This document shows, in pieces, positions 51,206 to 60,389 of a stretch of 64,000 nt of DNA (positions are counted from its first letter, which is position 1; each line of letters starts with the position of its first letter). The position numbers and the translations under genes were made by a program. The notes beneath the pieces were generated by a model, which saw only the letters and a list, made by a program, of their open reading frames with translations, was not told where the DNA came from and made no database searches. The stretch is from Planctomycetota bacterium (GTDB taxonomy: Bacteria > Planctomycetota > Planctomycetia > Isosphaerales > Isosphaeraceae). The DNA is taken from contig JAJYWB010000026.1 in assembly GCA_021791715.1 (NCBI GenBank), positions 1-64,000 of the forward strand. The letters run 5' to 3'.

Positions 51206-53773
51206 ATGACGAGATTCGCCCGGTCGACCCTGACTTTGGTCGTCCTTTCGCTCGCGATCGCGCCGGCGCGGGGTCAGCTTAAACCGGTCCGTTCAACCCG
51301 AGCCGGCGTGAAAGTTCCCCCGGCGCCGACGATCGATTTCGTTTCGCCACCGGGAGCGACGATCGGCGCTACGAATCAAATAACTCTCACAGGATTGAAT
51401 CTAAAAGACATACGTATTTGGATTGACTCCGCCGACGGGGTCGAGGTTTCGGACCTGAATGATAAAGACAAGACCGCGTCGTTCAAGCTGAAGATCGCGG
51501 CGGGCGCCGAGCCCGGCTTCCGCGAGCTGCGTGCGATCGGCGCGGGGGGAATGTCGAATCTCGCGCTTTTACGTTTTGATACGCTTAAGCAAAGCGACGA
51601 GGTCGAGAAGAACGATTCTCGCGAGCGCGCGCGGGAGATCGCGCCCGGAACCGCGGTTTGCGGAGCGCTCGCGCAGCTCGATCTCGACTTTTATCGCTTC
51701 GACGCCAAACGAGGTCTGAATTACGTGATCGAGGTCGAGGCGAACCGGCTGGGAACGGTCGTTTCTCCCGTCGTCGACGTTCTCGACGCCAAGGGGATCT
51801 CTCTTGTCGAGGCGCGCGAATCGCGCGGGGTCGATCACGATTGCCGATTCGTCTTCACTCCTCCGCACGACGGATCGTACTGGATCTCGCTCCGCGACAA
51901 CGTTTATCGCGGAGATGATCACGCGAGCTATCGCTTACGCTTACACGATGGAAAATTCGCCTCGGCGATGTTTCCTCTGGGGGGAACGGCCGGGGGAAAG
52001 GTCGAGGTCGCGGCGAGCGGAAGGAATCTTGAACGCCCCGTCTTCAAAACGGTTTCGATCCCCGATACGCCGGGCGGAATCTTCGAGATCGGCGCGTTTG
52101 AAACCGAGCGAGGCGCGATCGTCGCTCCGTGCCGGATGATCGCGGGGGATTTACCCGAAAGCGTCGAAACCGACGCCGACGCGTCGTTTGATCATAAGCC
52201 TGTACTTTTAAAGATAAATACGATTTATAATGGAAGAATCGGCCGCCCGGGCGAGGTCGATCGGTTCGATCTCGAGCTGAAAAAAGGGGTTCCGGTTCGC
52301 CTGGCGATCGACGCGGCGCGGTTGGGATCGTGGCTCGATTCGGTTTTGACTTTGCGAAACGCGGCGGGCGAGGTCGCGATCGAGAACGACGATTCGGGTC
52401 CTCCCTCGGCGCGAAGGAACGTCGGAGTCCCCTCGTTCGACTTCGGACCGCGAACCGACAGCATGATCGAATTCACTCCCCCCGCCGACGGTCGTTACAC
52501 GCTCGAACTCGCCGATCGCTACGGCGAAGGGGGCGCCGAATACGCTTACAGGCTTACTTATACAGTTAATCAACCGGATATTCAATTATTTTATCGAGCC
52601 GAGAAACCCGCCGCGACGGCGAACCCGCGGCGAGGCGCGGGGCGGGCTCCGGCTTCCGCGGGAGGGGTGAACGTCGCGCCCGGCGGGGTCGCTTCGATCC
52701 CGTATCAAATCGTATCGCACGGCTTCACGGGATCGGTCGAGGTGCGAGCGGTCGGGCTTCCCGAGGGAGTGAAAGGCGATCCCGCGACGATCCAGGTGCG
52801 CCCCGCTCCGCCGAATCGCCGGGGGAACAATCAGGCGAACGCCGGCGATATTCGTCAGTTTATGATCAAAGCCGACCCCGCGGCTTTCCCCGCGACTTCG
52901 CGGTTTAGCCTCGTCGCGTCGGTGAAGCTCGGCGACGGACGAACGATCACGCGTTTCGGCGCGGCGGCGATCGCGGTCGATTCGACGATTCCACAGGTCG
53001 GCAATCAACTCGTTCCGCGGACGATCGAACGAATCGTCATGTCTTGTCCAATCACGATCATCGGAGATATCAACGCGATTCGGTCCGCTCCCGGCATGAA
53101 TTCGCGCCCCGCGACGATCGCGACGATCGATCTTCCCGGCTCGATCCTCCAGGGTTGCGAGGGGCTGATCGCGATCGGTTTCGATCCCTCCTCCCCCTCG
53201 GAAACGCGATCGTTCCACATCGAGGCGACCCCTGGAATCGAAGGAATGACGGTCGAACCGACAATTGTGGAAACCCCCGATTCGAAGGCGCGCGAGGGGC
53301 GAATCGTGCGGGGCGTCGTCAAGGTCGGGATCGGCGCGAAGGTTCCCGCGGGTGTTTATTCGGTCAAACTGAGCCTGGTGCGCGACGATTCGGGAGAATC
53401 GATCGATCGCGACGTTTCGGTGATCGTCGAGCCTCCCGCGAGCCTTGAGATCGTCGATCCGGGCGATTCGATCGTGATCGGCGAAGGGGGCGTGAAAACG
53501 TTGGGGGTGGCGATCAACCGCCGGAAAGGGTTTGACGGAACGATCGAGCTCAAATTCGAGGGCGAGCCCGCGGGGCTTCGGATCGAGGGGAATCGAATCA
53601 TCGAGTCGGGCTTGAATCGCGTTGAGATCGGCCTGGTGCGACCGAAGGGTATTGGGAAGGCCGGGACCGCGGCGGAATTGCGGGTTATCGGAATCGCGCG
53701 GACGGTGCGCGGCGGAGTCATGATCGAGGCGAAAAAACGGCCAAGAATCGTCTTCGGTTCGACCGACGAATAA
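51206..53773 (+). CDS. Secreted PPC-domain protein with IPT/TIG-like N-terminus
   Basis: 855 aa with a signal peptide (RSTLTLVVLSLAIAPARG); GAGGGG lies just upstream of the ATG. Residues about 40-125 resemble an IPT/TIG immunoglobulin-like domain (TIDFVSPPGATIGATNQITLTGLNL). Two pre-peptidase C-terminal (PPC) beta-jelly-roll domains follow: one about 145-250 (LDFYRFDAKRGLNYVIEVEA) and one about 345-450 (VDRFDLELKKGVPVRLAID). The C-terminal third is further beta-sandwich. Typical large planctomycete exported protein; likely cell-surface, function unknown. Followed by the Gly-rich protein gene in the same direction. Confidence 0.82.
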   Translation: MTRFARSTLTLVVLSLAIAPARGQLKPVRSTRAGVKVPPAPTIDFVSPPGATIGATNQITLTGLNLKDIRIWIDSADGVEVSDLNDKDKTASFKLKIAAGAEPGFRELRAIGAGGMSNLALLRFDTLKQSDEVEKNDSRERAREIAPGTAVCGALAQLDLDFYRFDAKRGLNYVIEVEANRLGTVVSPVVDVLDAKGISLVEARESRGVDHDCRFVFTPPHDGSYWISLRDNVYRGDDHASYRLRLHDGKFASAMFPLGGTAGGKVEVAASGRNLERPVFKTVSIPDTPGGIFEIGAFETERGAIVAPCRMIAGDLPESVETDADASFDHKPVLLKINTIYNGRIGRPGEVDRFDLELKKGVPVRLAIDAARLGSWLDSVLTLRNAAGEVAIENDDSGPPSARRNVGVPSFDFGPRTDSMIEFTPPADGRYTLELADRYGEGGAEYAYRLTYTVNQPDIQLFYRAEKPAATANPRRGAGRAPASAGGVNVAPGGVASIPYQIVSHGFTGSVEVRAVGLPEGVKGDPATIQVRPAPPNRRGNNQANAGDIRQFMIKADPAAFPATSRFSLVASVKLGDGRTITRFGAAAIAVDSTIPQVGNQLVPRTIERIVMSCPITIIGDINAIRSAPGMNSRPATIATIDLPGSILQGCEGLIAIGFDPSSPSETRSFHIEATPGIEGMTVEPTIVETPDSKAREGRIVRGVVKVGIGAKVPAGVYSVKLSLVRDDSGESIDRDVSVIVEPPASLEIVDPGDSIVIGEGGVKTLGVAINRRKGFDGTIELKFEGEPAGLRIEGNRIIESGLNRVEIGLVRPKGIGKAGTAAELRVIGIARTVRGGVMIEAKKRPRIVFGSTDE

Positions 53774-54000
53774 GAGGACGTGGTCCGTTCAGCGGACGAG
53801 GTCCGACGACCGCACGCGACGATCGCCGAGGCGATCGGAGAGAATCGAGTGCGATCCGTCGGGTCGGCTTGAATAATCCGGGCCGAGATGCGTCTAATGT
53901 TAATAACCAAGGTTCAACTCCGACACTCCATGGAACGGCCCTGTCCTGGATTCCGAATTGAGGGAATCGGGAGCGGCCCCGTCTTGAAAGGTTCAACGCG

Positions 54001-55380
54001 ATGCTCCGGCGCAGCCTGAGTCGGGTCCGGGCCTCACTGGCCTTTGGTTTGATGGTCGCGGCGACGTCTCACGCGGCGTTCGCCTATTCCGAGCCCGCGG
54101 ATCCTCCCCCCGCGGCGCCCGAGGCGAATACCGAATCGGTGACGATCCTCGACGCCCAAAAGCGTGGATTGATTGAGATCGACGCGCGAGGCGCGGGAGA
54201 CGAACGCGTCCGAATCGCGGTTCGCAATCGATCCGACCGACGTCTTCATGTGATCATTCCCCCCGGAATGGTGGCCTCGAGCGCGACGGCGCAGGCCGCG
54301 GGGGGGGGCGCGGGCGGCGCGGGAGGCGCGGGCGGATTTCAGAGCATGGGGTTGGGTTCGATCTCGAACAACCTCGGAGCGTTCGGCCGATTCGTCGATT
54401 CATCGACCGCCGAAGCCGGATTTAAATCGCTTCCCGTCAAAGGAGACGAAGCCGATCCCGCCGCGATCGACGTTCCCGTCGAACAAACCGTGAAAATGAT
54501 CCTCCCCGCGGTTTGCCTCAATTACGGCCTGCCGACTCCGAACGGATCGAACCGATTCCGCCTGGTCGACGTCGACGATTACACCCCCGACGTTCGCGCC
54601 CGCACCGCACTCCGCACGCTCGCGACGATGGGGACGAGCGTCGGCGTGGCGCAGGCGGTCGCGTGGCATACGTTTAACGGCATGTCGTTCGAACAACTCG
54701 CGGCGCTCGCCGACGGAAAACCGATCAATTCTTATGAACTCGCTCTCGCGGCCCGATTTGTTCAAACGATTGATCAAACCGCGAACGTCGCCGCGTTCGA
54801 CCCCTCGTTCATCACGCGTTCGCGCGTGTTCGTTCAATTGACCGGTCGACCCGTCTTGGAACGCGCGATTCAGGCGATGGCACGCGACCTCGACGGCAAA
54901 ACGATCCTCGGCCTTCCCGTGACGGTCGTCGATCCGAGCGTCGCCCCGCCCGCTCACGGTCCTTCGCTCCTGCTCACGATCGAGCTGATTCAGGGCGAAA
55001 ATAAGCTGATCGCCGGCAAGGGAACGATGCGCAACCTCACGCTCGACGGCGTCTGGAATCTTTTCGGTCGATTCGGCTGGAAAGATGTGAACACTCTTGA
55101 ATCGTTAAACGCCGATAAGCTCGCGGGGGCGGTCGATCGAGCGGTCGCGTCGGCGTTTGTCGCGGCGAAGCCTTCCAAGCGATCGCAAACGAGCACGACG
55201 TTACGGATCGAGAATCGGTTGCCGTTCACGCTCGCGGGAATCGTCGTCCGCACCGGGGATTCGGCGGGAGATCCCAAGATTTCATTCGAGGGAGTCGGAA
55301 TCGGCCCGGGCCGAGCGACGCCGATTTCGATCGAAGCCGCGGGAGGCAAGGTCGATCGCGTGATCCTGAACGGTCTTTGA
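54001..55380 (+). CDS. Secreted hypothetical protein with Gly-rich stretch
   Basis: 459 aa. Signal peptide at residues 1-29 (RASLAFGLMVAATSHAAFAYS). Residues about 98-115 are a Gly/Ala run (AAGGGAGGAGGAGGF). The remainder is mixed alpha/beta with a repeated beta motif at each end (RVRIAVRNRSDRRLHVIIPPG and TTLRIENRLPFTLAGIVVR), suggesting two related sandwich domains around a helical middle. I do not recognise a family. It ends in a clear terminator at 55421. Confidence 0.7.
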   Translation: MLRRSLSRVRASLAFGLMVAATSHAAFAYSEPADPPPAAPEANTESVTILDAQKRGLIEIDARGAGDERVRIAVRNRSDRRLHVIIPPGMVASSATAQAAGGGAGGAGGAGGFQSMGLGSISNNLGAFGRFVDSSTAEAGFKSLPVKGDEADPAAIDVPVEQTVKMILPAVCLNYGLPTPNGSNRFRLVDVDDYTPDVRARTALRTLATMGTSVGVAQAVAWHTFNGMSFEQLAALADGKPINSYELALAARFVQTIDQTANVAAFDPSFITRSRVFVQLTGRPVLERAIQAMARDLDGKTILGLPVTVVDPSVAPPAHGPSLLLTIELIQGENKLIAGKGTMRNLTLDGVWNLFGRFGWKDVNTLESLNADKLAGAVDRAVASAFVAAKPSKRSQTSTTLRIENRLPFTLAGIVVRTGDSAGDPKISFEGVGIGPGRATPISIEAAGGKVDRVILNGL

Positions 55381-55420
55381 TCGATCGATTGATAATCACG
55401 TGATATGCGATGAATGAACA

Positions 55421-55458
55421 AGCGGGAGGCGCGTCGATTCGGCCCCTCCCGCTTTTTT
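55421..55458 (+). terminator. Rho-independent terminator after the Gly-rich protein gene
   Basis: Perfect 9-bp stem AGCGGGAGG (55421-55429) and CCTCCCGCT (55445-55453) with a 15-base loop, then a run of six T (55453-55458). It ends transcription of the gene stopping at 55380. Confidence 0.9.
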
Positions 55459-55930
55459 CATTCCTCTCGTTCGCGTGCGGTGCGCATCCGAGACGGTCGA
55501 CGAACTCCGCCGAATAATCTCATCGGTCGATCAAAAACTTCAAGCCCCTTATCAATATAAATATCAACGATTCTTGATTATGTCTTTTATTTCAATGCGA
55601 TAGCGATCGCCTCCGATCCGATCATACGGATCAAATAACCTTCCCAAAACCGAATCGCGCCCAAATCGTACTTTCGAAAACAAGACCGTTGACTTTTCGA
55701 CCTTCGTCATTACTATAAAACCAGATCTAGAAAACCAAAGTTCGTCGGCGCCGATCGGGTCGGATCTTAAGGGTTCGACCGCGGCGCGGCGAAGCGAGCG
55801 GGTCGAACGACTGAAAAGCCGTATTACGCGGCGATCGTTCGGCGAACCGTCGTTTCCAAGCGATCGGCGCGGGAATCGACGATCGACCGCGGTCGTTCCG
55901 ACTTCAATCATCGATCGAAAGGAAAACCGC
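55459..55930. other. Regulatory region upstream of blaI
   Basis: 472 bp of AT-richer sequence. TTGACT (55689-55694), 16-bp spacer, TACTAT (55711-55716) is a candidate promoter about 215 bases before the BlaI start. AGATCT inside CCAGATCTAG (about 55723-55732) is a short palindrome just downstream and a possible operator. The long minus-strand open frame here is antisense to blaI and rejected. Confidence 0.45.
55689..55716 (+). promoter_or_regulatory. Candidate promoter of the blaI-M56 operon
   Basis: TTGACT and TACTAT hexamers separated by 16 bp. The long 5' leader this would give is unusual; nothing riboswitch-like was recognised in it. Confidence 0.3.
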
Positions 55931-56314
55931 ATGGCGCGACCCCCGGCCAAAGAGCTGACCGAACGCGAGCTCGAGGTGATGCACCAGTTCTGGAAACTCG
56001 GCGAGGCGACCGTCGCCGACGTCCGCGAAGCCCTCGCAGCGGGAGGGCTCGACCGAGCGTACACGACCGTCGCCACGCTCGTCAAAATCCTCGTCGATAA
56101 ACAATTCATCGAACAAACGAACGACGAACGCCCGTTCCGATTCCGTCCCGTACGGTCGTACGAAGACGTTTCGGGAAAACTCCTCGGCGAACTCGTCAAA
56201 CGCGTGTTTCAAGGCTCACGCGAACAATTGCTTGTTCGCTTGATTGAACAACGCAAGCTCTCCGATAAAGAGCGCGAACTGTTGCGCAAGGTGCTGAAGG
56301 AGGAAAAGCGATGA
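55931..56314 (+). CDS. BlaI/MecI/CopY-family transcriptional repressor
   Basis: 127 aa. A winged-helix N-terminus (ELTERELEVMHQFWKLGEATVADVREAL, AYTTVATLVKILVDKQFIEQ) and a helical dimerisation C-terminus (GELVKRVFQGSREQLLVRLI, LSDKERELLRKVLKE) fit BlaI/MecI. These repressors are cleaved after their membrane-peptidase partner senses a signal. The partner gene overlaps by 4 bp (ATGA), as in classical blaI-blaR1 pairs. No beta-lactamase gene is nearby, so the target is probably something else. AAAGGA precedes the ATG. Confidence 0.93.
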   Translation: MARPPAKELTERELEVMHQFWKLGEATVADVREALAAGGLDRAYTTVATLVKILVDKQFIEQTNDERPFRFRPVRSYEDVSGKLLGELVKRVFQGSREQLLVRLIEQRKLSDKERELLRKVLKEEKR

Positions 56315-59121
56315 ACGCGCTGGGTGCGATTCTGTTCGGTTGTTTGTGGCGGGGCGCGATTCTCGCCGCGGTCGGCGGAGCGATCGGTTCCCTGGCGCGA
56401 CGCCGAAGCCCCGCCGCCGGCGTGAACGCGTCGCTCGCGACGATCCTTTTACTGACGCCGATCACGCTGTTCGCGTTTTCGCCCTGGCCGGCGTGGCGAC
56501 GCGTCACGATCGGAACGAACCCCGTCGCCGCTCCGAAAAATGTCGTCGCCGAAGCTCGTATCGAAGCCGAAATCCCCGCGGGCGACGCCCGGCTCGCTAA
56601 CCAAAAGCCGCTGTTCACGTTCGGATCGGATCGGAACGACGATGCGAACGCGATCGAAGCCGATCACGCACAAATCGATCCCGATCGATCGCGCGCCGAG
56701 CGAACGGACGAATCGCGCGTCGTCGGATCATCATCAAAGATAATCACAAACATTCGATCGATTGGAGTCGCGGGGTGGTTCGGCTTCGCGGCGCTCGGCG
56801 CGATCGGAATCGGACTGATTCGGTTCGCTCTCGGTCTTTGGGGCGTTCGCGTGCTCGTGAGCCGAAGCGTACCGATCGACGATCGCGAACTGATCGACGA
56901 AGTCGATCTGGTGCGGGCCGAGCTTTCGTGCGTGAGGCGGATCGATCTTCGCGAGACCGACGCAATTTCGACTCCCGCGACTGTCGGAGGAAGGCGCCCC
57001 GTGCTCCTTTTGCCTTTCGATTGGCGTGCGTGGACGAGCGAAGAGCGCAAGGCGGTCTTGGCGCATGAGATCGCTCATATCATACGGAACGATTACCTCT
57101 ACGGAGTGCTGGCGCAGTTGTGTTTGGCGCTTCATTTTTATCAATTGCCGGCGCATTGGTTGTGCCGGCGGTTGCGGTTCGATCAGGAGCTCGCGGCCGA
57201 CCTTGAGGGGGCTCGGCTGATCGGCGAGCGGACGCGGTATCTCAAGCTCCTGGCGGGGATGGCGCTGCGGGACGATTCCATTTCTTTGTTGAAATGGCCC
57301 GCCCGCGCCTTCTTGCCCGGCAAGGGGATGTTCGTGAGGAGGATTGAAATGCTTCGCGATTCGACGTTTCTACAGAGCTACAGGCCTTCATTTCTTGTAC
57401 GCGCCGCGACGTTCGCTCCGATCGTCGCGATCGGCCTGTTTTTGATCGGCGTTCGCGGACCCGACGGATCGACTGTCGGGACGGCGCAAGCGCAGGGCGC
57501 GGCGGGCGATCAACCCGCCAAGACATTGAGCCCGATCGACGTTTCGATCGTCCCGACCGACGCGGTGATGATCTTCGGCGTTCGTCCAGCGGATCTCTTG
57601 GCTTCTCCCGATCGCGACAAATTGGCGGCGTGGATCAACGAGATGATGGATAATCTCGGACCCGGCAAAACCGACGTGAAGATCGGCGAGATCGAGCAGA
57701 TCCTCGTCTTCAAAATTCCCGCGCACCGCGATAAAGAACTCCCGAACCGCGGGCCGATCGAGACGCTTGTCGAAGGGCCCGTAACCGTCATGCTGCGTGC
57801 GGCCAAGCCGATCGATTGGGAGCGAACGATTCGCGAATTCTCACGCGGCCAGTTGAAGTTCGAGGCCGTTGAGTTCGAAGGACAAAAGTATCAACGATCG
57901 ATTGAGCCTTTTGGACCGAACGCCCCCGCGTTTTTCCAACCCGACGATCGAACGATCGTCTTCGATCGCGAGAGCATGCTTAAGAAAGTGATCACGGCTT
58001 TCAAAAATCCCGCCGACCATAAGGATTGGGAGGAGGCGTGGAAGTCGGTCGGCGATCGGCGAATCAAGATGTATATTGATCAAGGATGGTTGCGCGATCA
58101 AAACCCCGATCGTCAATTGCGCGATCCCGTCGAGCGATCGATCGCTCCCTTGTTGGAACTTCCCAGGACGGCGGTCGTCGGGATCGACTTCGACAAGCAA
58201 ATCACGCTTGATCTTAAAATGATGTGTGATTCCGAGGTCGCCGCGACCAAAGTGAAGAAGACCGCCGAGGCGGTGGTGACGCTCGCGCGAAACTCGCTCG
58301 ATCAATCGGCGGAATCGACCGCGCGGATGCCGCGCGATCGGGCGCGGTTTTTCGGTTTACTGATCGACACCGCGAAAACCGGGCTCACGAACGCGAAGAT
58401 CGAGCAAAAAGCCTCGGTCGTCGTCTTGAGCACCCATTCCGACGACGTATCGGCGATCTTGCCGAGGTTGATCGAAGGCGTTCGCTCGGCGCGTGCGGGA
58501 GAGCGTGCGGAGCAGGGTGTCAACAACCTCAGACAGATCGGGCTCGCATTTCATAATTATCATTCGACGCACAATCATTTCCCGCCGGCGGTCGTCATCG
58601 GCCCCGACGGCAAAACTCCGCACAGTTGGCGGGTCGAGCTCCTGCCGTTTCTCGAACAACAAGCGCTTTACAATGAATATCAAATGAACGAGCCGTGGGA
58701 CAGCGAGAAGAACCTGAAGGTTCTCGCCAAAATGCCCGCGGTTTATCGTTCCCCCGAAGCCGTGCTCGGAACCACGCCGATGGATCAATTCAGCTCGTAC
58801 TTCGTTTTAACCGGTCCCGATACGATCTTCTCGGATAACAATGGATGTGAAATCCAATCGATTACCGACGGCACTTCGAACACGATCCTTGCGGTCGAGA
58901 CGCCGCGAAGGATTCCCTGGACGAAGCCCGAGGATATCGCGGTCGTGATCGAGCAGAATCGGGCGACCAAGCTCGCAGGATTTCAGGGGGACGAATTCCA
59001 CGCGTTGTTCGCCGACGGTTCGGTTCGCACGATCAAGCCGACGATCAAGCCGCTTGTCTTTATGGCGCTGATCACCAAGGCGAAGGGAGAGGTCGTCGAC
59101 TCGAACGAACTCGATCGATAA
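56311..59121 (+). CDS. M56 (BlaR1-like) peptidase fused to a DUF1559 module
   Basis: 936 aa. Residues 1-390: membrane helices and an M56 zinc-peptidase domain with HEIAH at 252-256, third ligand Glu in DQELAADLE (about 293), plus further helices near 150 and 360-385. Residues about 400-730: an uncharacterised exported domain with beta strands (LSPIDVSIVPTDAVMIFGVR). From about 735 to the end: a DUF1559 module (VNNLRQIGLAFHNYHSTHNHFPPAV, SWRVELLPFLEQQALYNEYQ, CEIQSITDGTSNTILAVE, FHALFADGSVRTI), normally found in prepilin-like planctomycete proteins. The C-terminus may be the sensor domain outside the cell. Coupled to blaI by a 4-bp overlap; ends in a terminator at 59141. Confidence 0.87.
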   Translation: MNALGAILFGCLWRGAILAAVGGAIGSLARRRSPAAGVNASLATILLLTPITLFAFSPWPAWRRVTIGTNPVAAPKNVVAEARIEAEIPAGDARLANQKPLFTFGSDRNDDANAIEADHAQIDPDRSRAERTDESRVVGSSSKIITNIRSIGVAGWFGFAALGAIGIGLIRFALGLWGVRVLVSRSVPIDDRELIDEVDLVRAELSCVRRIDLRETDAISTPATVGGRRPVLLLPFDWRAWTSEERKAVLAHEIAHIIRNDYLYGVLAQLCLALHFYQLPAHWLCRRLRFDQELAADLEGARLIGERTRYLKLLAGMALRDDSISLLKWPARAFLPGKGMFVRRIEMLRDSTFLQSYRPSFLVRAATFAPIVAIGLFLIGVRGPDGSTVGTAQAQGAAGDQPAKTLSPIDVSIVPTDAVMIFGVRPADLLASPDRDKLAAWINEMMDNLGPGKTDVKIGEIEQILVFKIPAHRDKELPNRGPIETLVEGPVTVMLRAAKPIDWERTIREFSRGQLKFEAVEFEGQKYQRSIEPFGPNAPAFFQPDDRTIVFDRESMLKKVITAFKNPADHKDWEEAWKSVGDRRIKMYIDQGWLRDQNPDRQLRDPVERSIAPLLELPRTAVVGIDFDKQITLDLKMMCDSEVAATKVKKTAEAVVTLARNSLDQSAESTARMPRDRARFFGLLIDTAKTGLTNAKIEQKASVVVLSTHSDDVSAILPRLIEGVRSARAGERAEQGVNNLRQIGLAFHNYHSTHNHFPPAVVIGPDGKTPHSWRVELLPFLEQQALYNEYQMNEPWDSEKNLKVLAKMPAVYRSPEAVLGTTPMDQFSSYFVLTGPDTIFSDNNGCEIQSITDGTSNTILAVETPRRIPWTKPEDIAVVIEQNRATKLAGFQGDEFHALFADGSVRTIKPTIKPLVFMALITKAKGEVVDSNELDR

Positions 59122-59140
59122 AAGCATTTTCATAAGCCAT

Positions 59141-59175
59141 ACGCTCGGTCCGACGAACATCGGGCCGAGCGTTTT
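59141..59175 (+). terminator. Rho-independent-type terminator after the M56-DUF1559 gene
   Basis: 11-bp stem ACGCTCGGTCC (59141-59151) and GGGCCGAGCGT (59162-59172) with one G-U type pair, 10-base loop, followed by TTTT (59172-59175). Confidence 0.75.
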
Positions 59176-59238
59176 CGTCGACAGAGAGCGATCGACGCGA
59201 CAATGAACCCGCTTAATTATAAACAATCTATTGATTGT

Positions 59239-60048
59239 TCACACCTTGTGATATTGGGTCGAAGTCGAACGGCCGCCGTCGTCGAGGTTATGGATTTGAT
59301 AATCGCCGAAGAGGTTGGGGGAATGCGCCCGCAGAACTTCGAGCGTGAGGACGGCGACTTTGCGGATCTCGGCGTCGGCCGCGGCGTCGCCTCGGAGTTC
59401 GATGAAATGCCGGAACGCGCGGGCGTTGCCGGTGACGAAGATTTTGGTTTCGGTCGCGTTGGGAAGGACGCTGCGAGCCGCCTCGCGCGCTTTTTTGCGG
59501 CGGAGCGTTTTGTCTTCGATATGTTTGAATTTGGAATTGAGGCCGTCGGCGAGCGCGCGATACGCCCTTTGGCTCGCGGCGACGCTTTCGAGCCAGATCG
59601 CGTGCAATTCGGGATCGGCGGCGATCGGCTCGGGCTCGACGAACTCGCAAGTCGATTCGTCGACGAACCGCTGAGAAAGCTGCGAATACCCCATCCCGGC
59701 GCGGTGACGGATCAACTCATGCGTGAATGATCGGCTAACACCTGTGAAGATCAAATTGAACACCGCGTGTTCGAGCACGCTGCCGTGGCCGACCTCTAGG
59801 ATATGCTCGATGTACGCGGAGTTGCCGCCGGGTCTGGGCTTGGCGAAGCTCATGTAACAGAGCCTGCCGGCGATCTCGACGAGTTTTTGCCCGGCGATCT
59901 CGGTGTCGGTCGACCATTTGTCGACTCCATGATCGGCGAGGAAGCGGTCGATCTCGCGGTCGTCGGTCGTCTGCGATCCCACGAGATAAACCCTGGGCTC
60001 GCGAACGATTGAAACCGAAACGTCGTGTTCGGATGAATTGGCGTTCAT
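59239..60048 (-). CDS. thyX: Flavin-dependent thymidylate synthase ThyX
   Basis: 269 aa from ATG 60048 (an ATG three codons earlier at 60057 is possible). ThyX makes dTMP from dUMP with methylene-tetrahydrofolate, FAD and NADPH. Family features: VGHGSVLEHAVFNLIFTGVSR, the signature RHRAGMGYSQLSQRF starting at R114, LPNATETKIFVTGNARAFRHFIELR. The signature reads RHR, eight residues, Ser125, one more than the textbook RHRX7S. The open frame extends to 60510 but the added residues are Arg-rich and unlike ThyX. Divergent from the metal ATPase. Confidence 0.93.
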   Translation of the reverse strand: MNANSSEHDVSVSIVREPRVYLVGSQTTDDREIDRFLADHGVDKWSTDTEIAGQKLVEIAGRLCYMSFAKPRPGGNSAYIEHILEVGHGSVLEHAVFNLIFTGVSRSFTHELIRHRAGMGYSQLSQRFVDESTCEFVEPEPIAADPELHAIWLESVAASQRAYRALADGLNSKFKHIEDKTLRRKKAREAARSVLPNATETKIFVTGNARAFRHFIELRGDAAADAEIRKVAVLTLEVLRAHSPNLFGDYQIHNLDDGGRSTSTQYHKV

Positions 60049-60389
60049 GGAAATCATCTTAATCAAATCAGACTCATCAAAAATCGTCGCCGATGTTCCG
60101 CCGTTTCGAAAAGCCGGCTCGCGACGGTCGGCGGTATCGTATGGGATTCGAGCGCGAGAAGAAAGGTGAACGAGATCGCTTGGATCGATCGAGCGTTCGC
60201 GTTCGGTTTTGATTCGGCGCGAGGATCTTGTTTTTACGCCCGGCGTCGGCGATAGAAAAGGAAACGAGCCGAACGCGTTCCCCCCTGATCGAGCGTTTCG
60301 CGGTATCCGCGAGCGATCGGTACGCCGCCGTATCGAAGCGACATTAATGAAAGCGACGATCGGTTGATTCCAGCAGAGAGGCGACCGCC
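60049..60389. other. Divergent intergenic region
   Basis: 341 bp between thyX (minus) and the P-type ATPase (plus); promoters for both are expected. No metal-responsive operator was recognised. AGAGAGG at about 60376-60382 is the Shine-Dalgarno for the TTG start at 60390. Confidence 0.5.

Noticed and set aside
55564..56199. 211-aa minus-strand open frame
   Set aside because: Antisense to blaI and its leader; Ser/Arg-rich.
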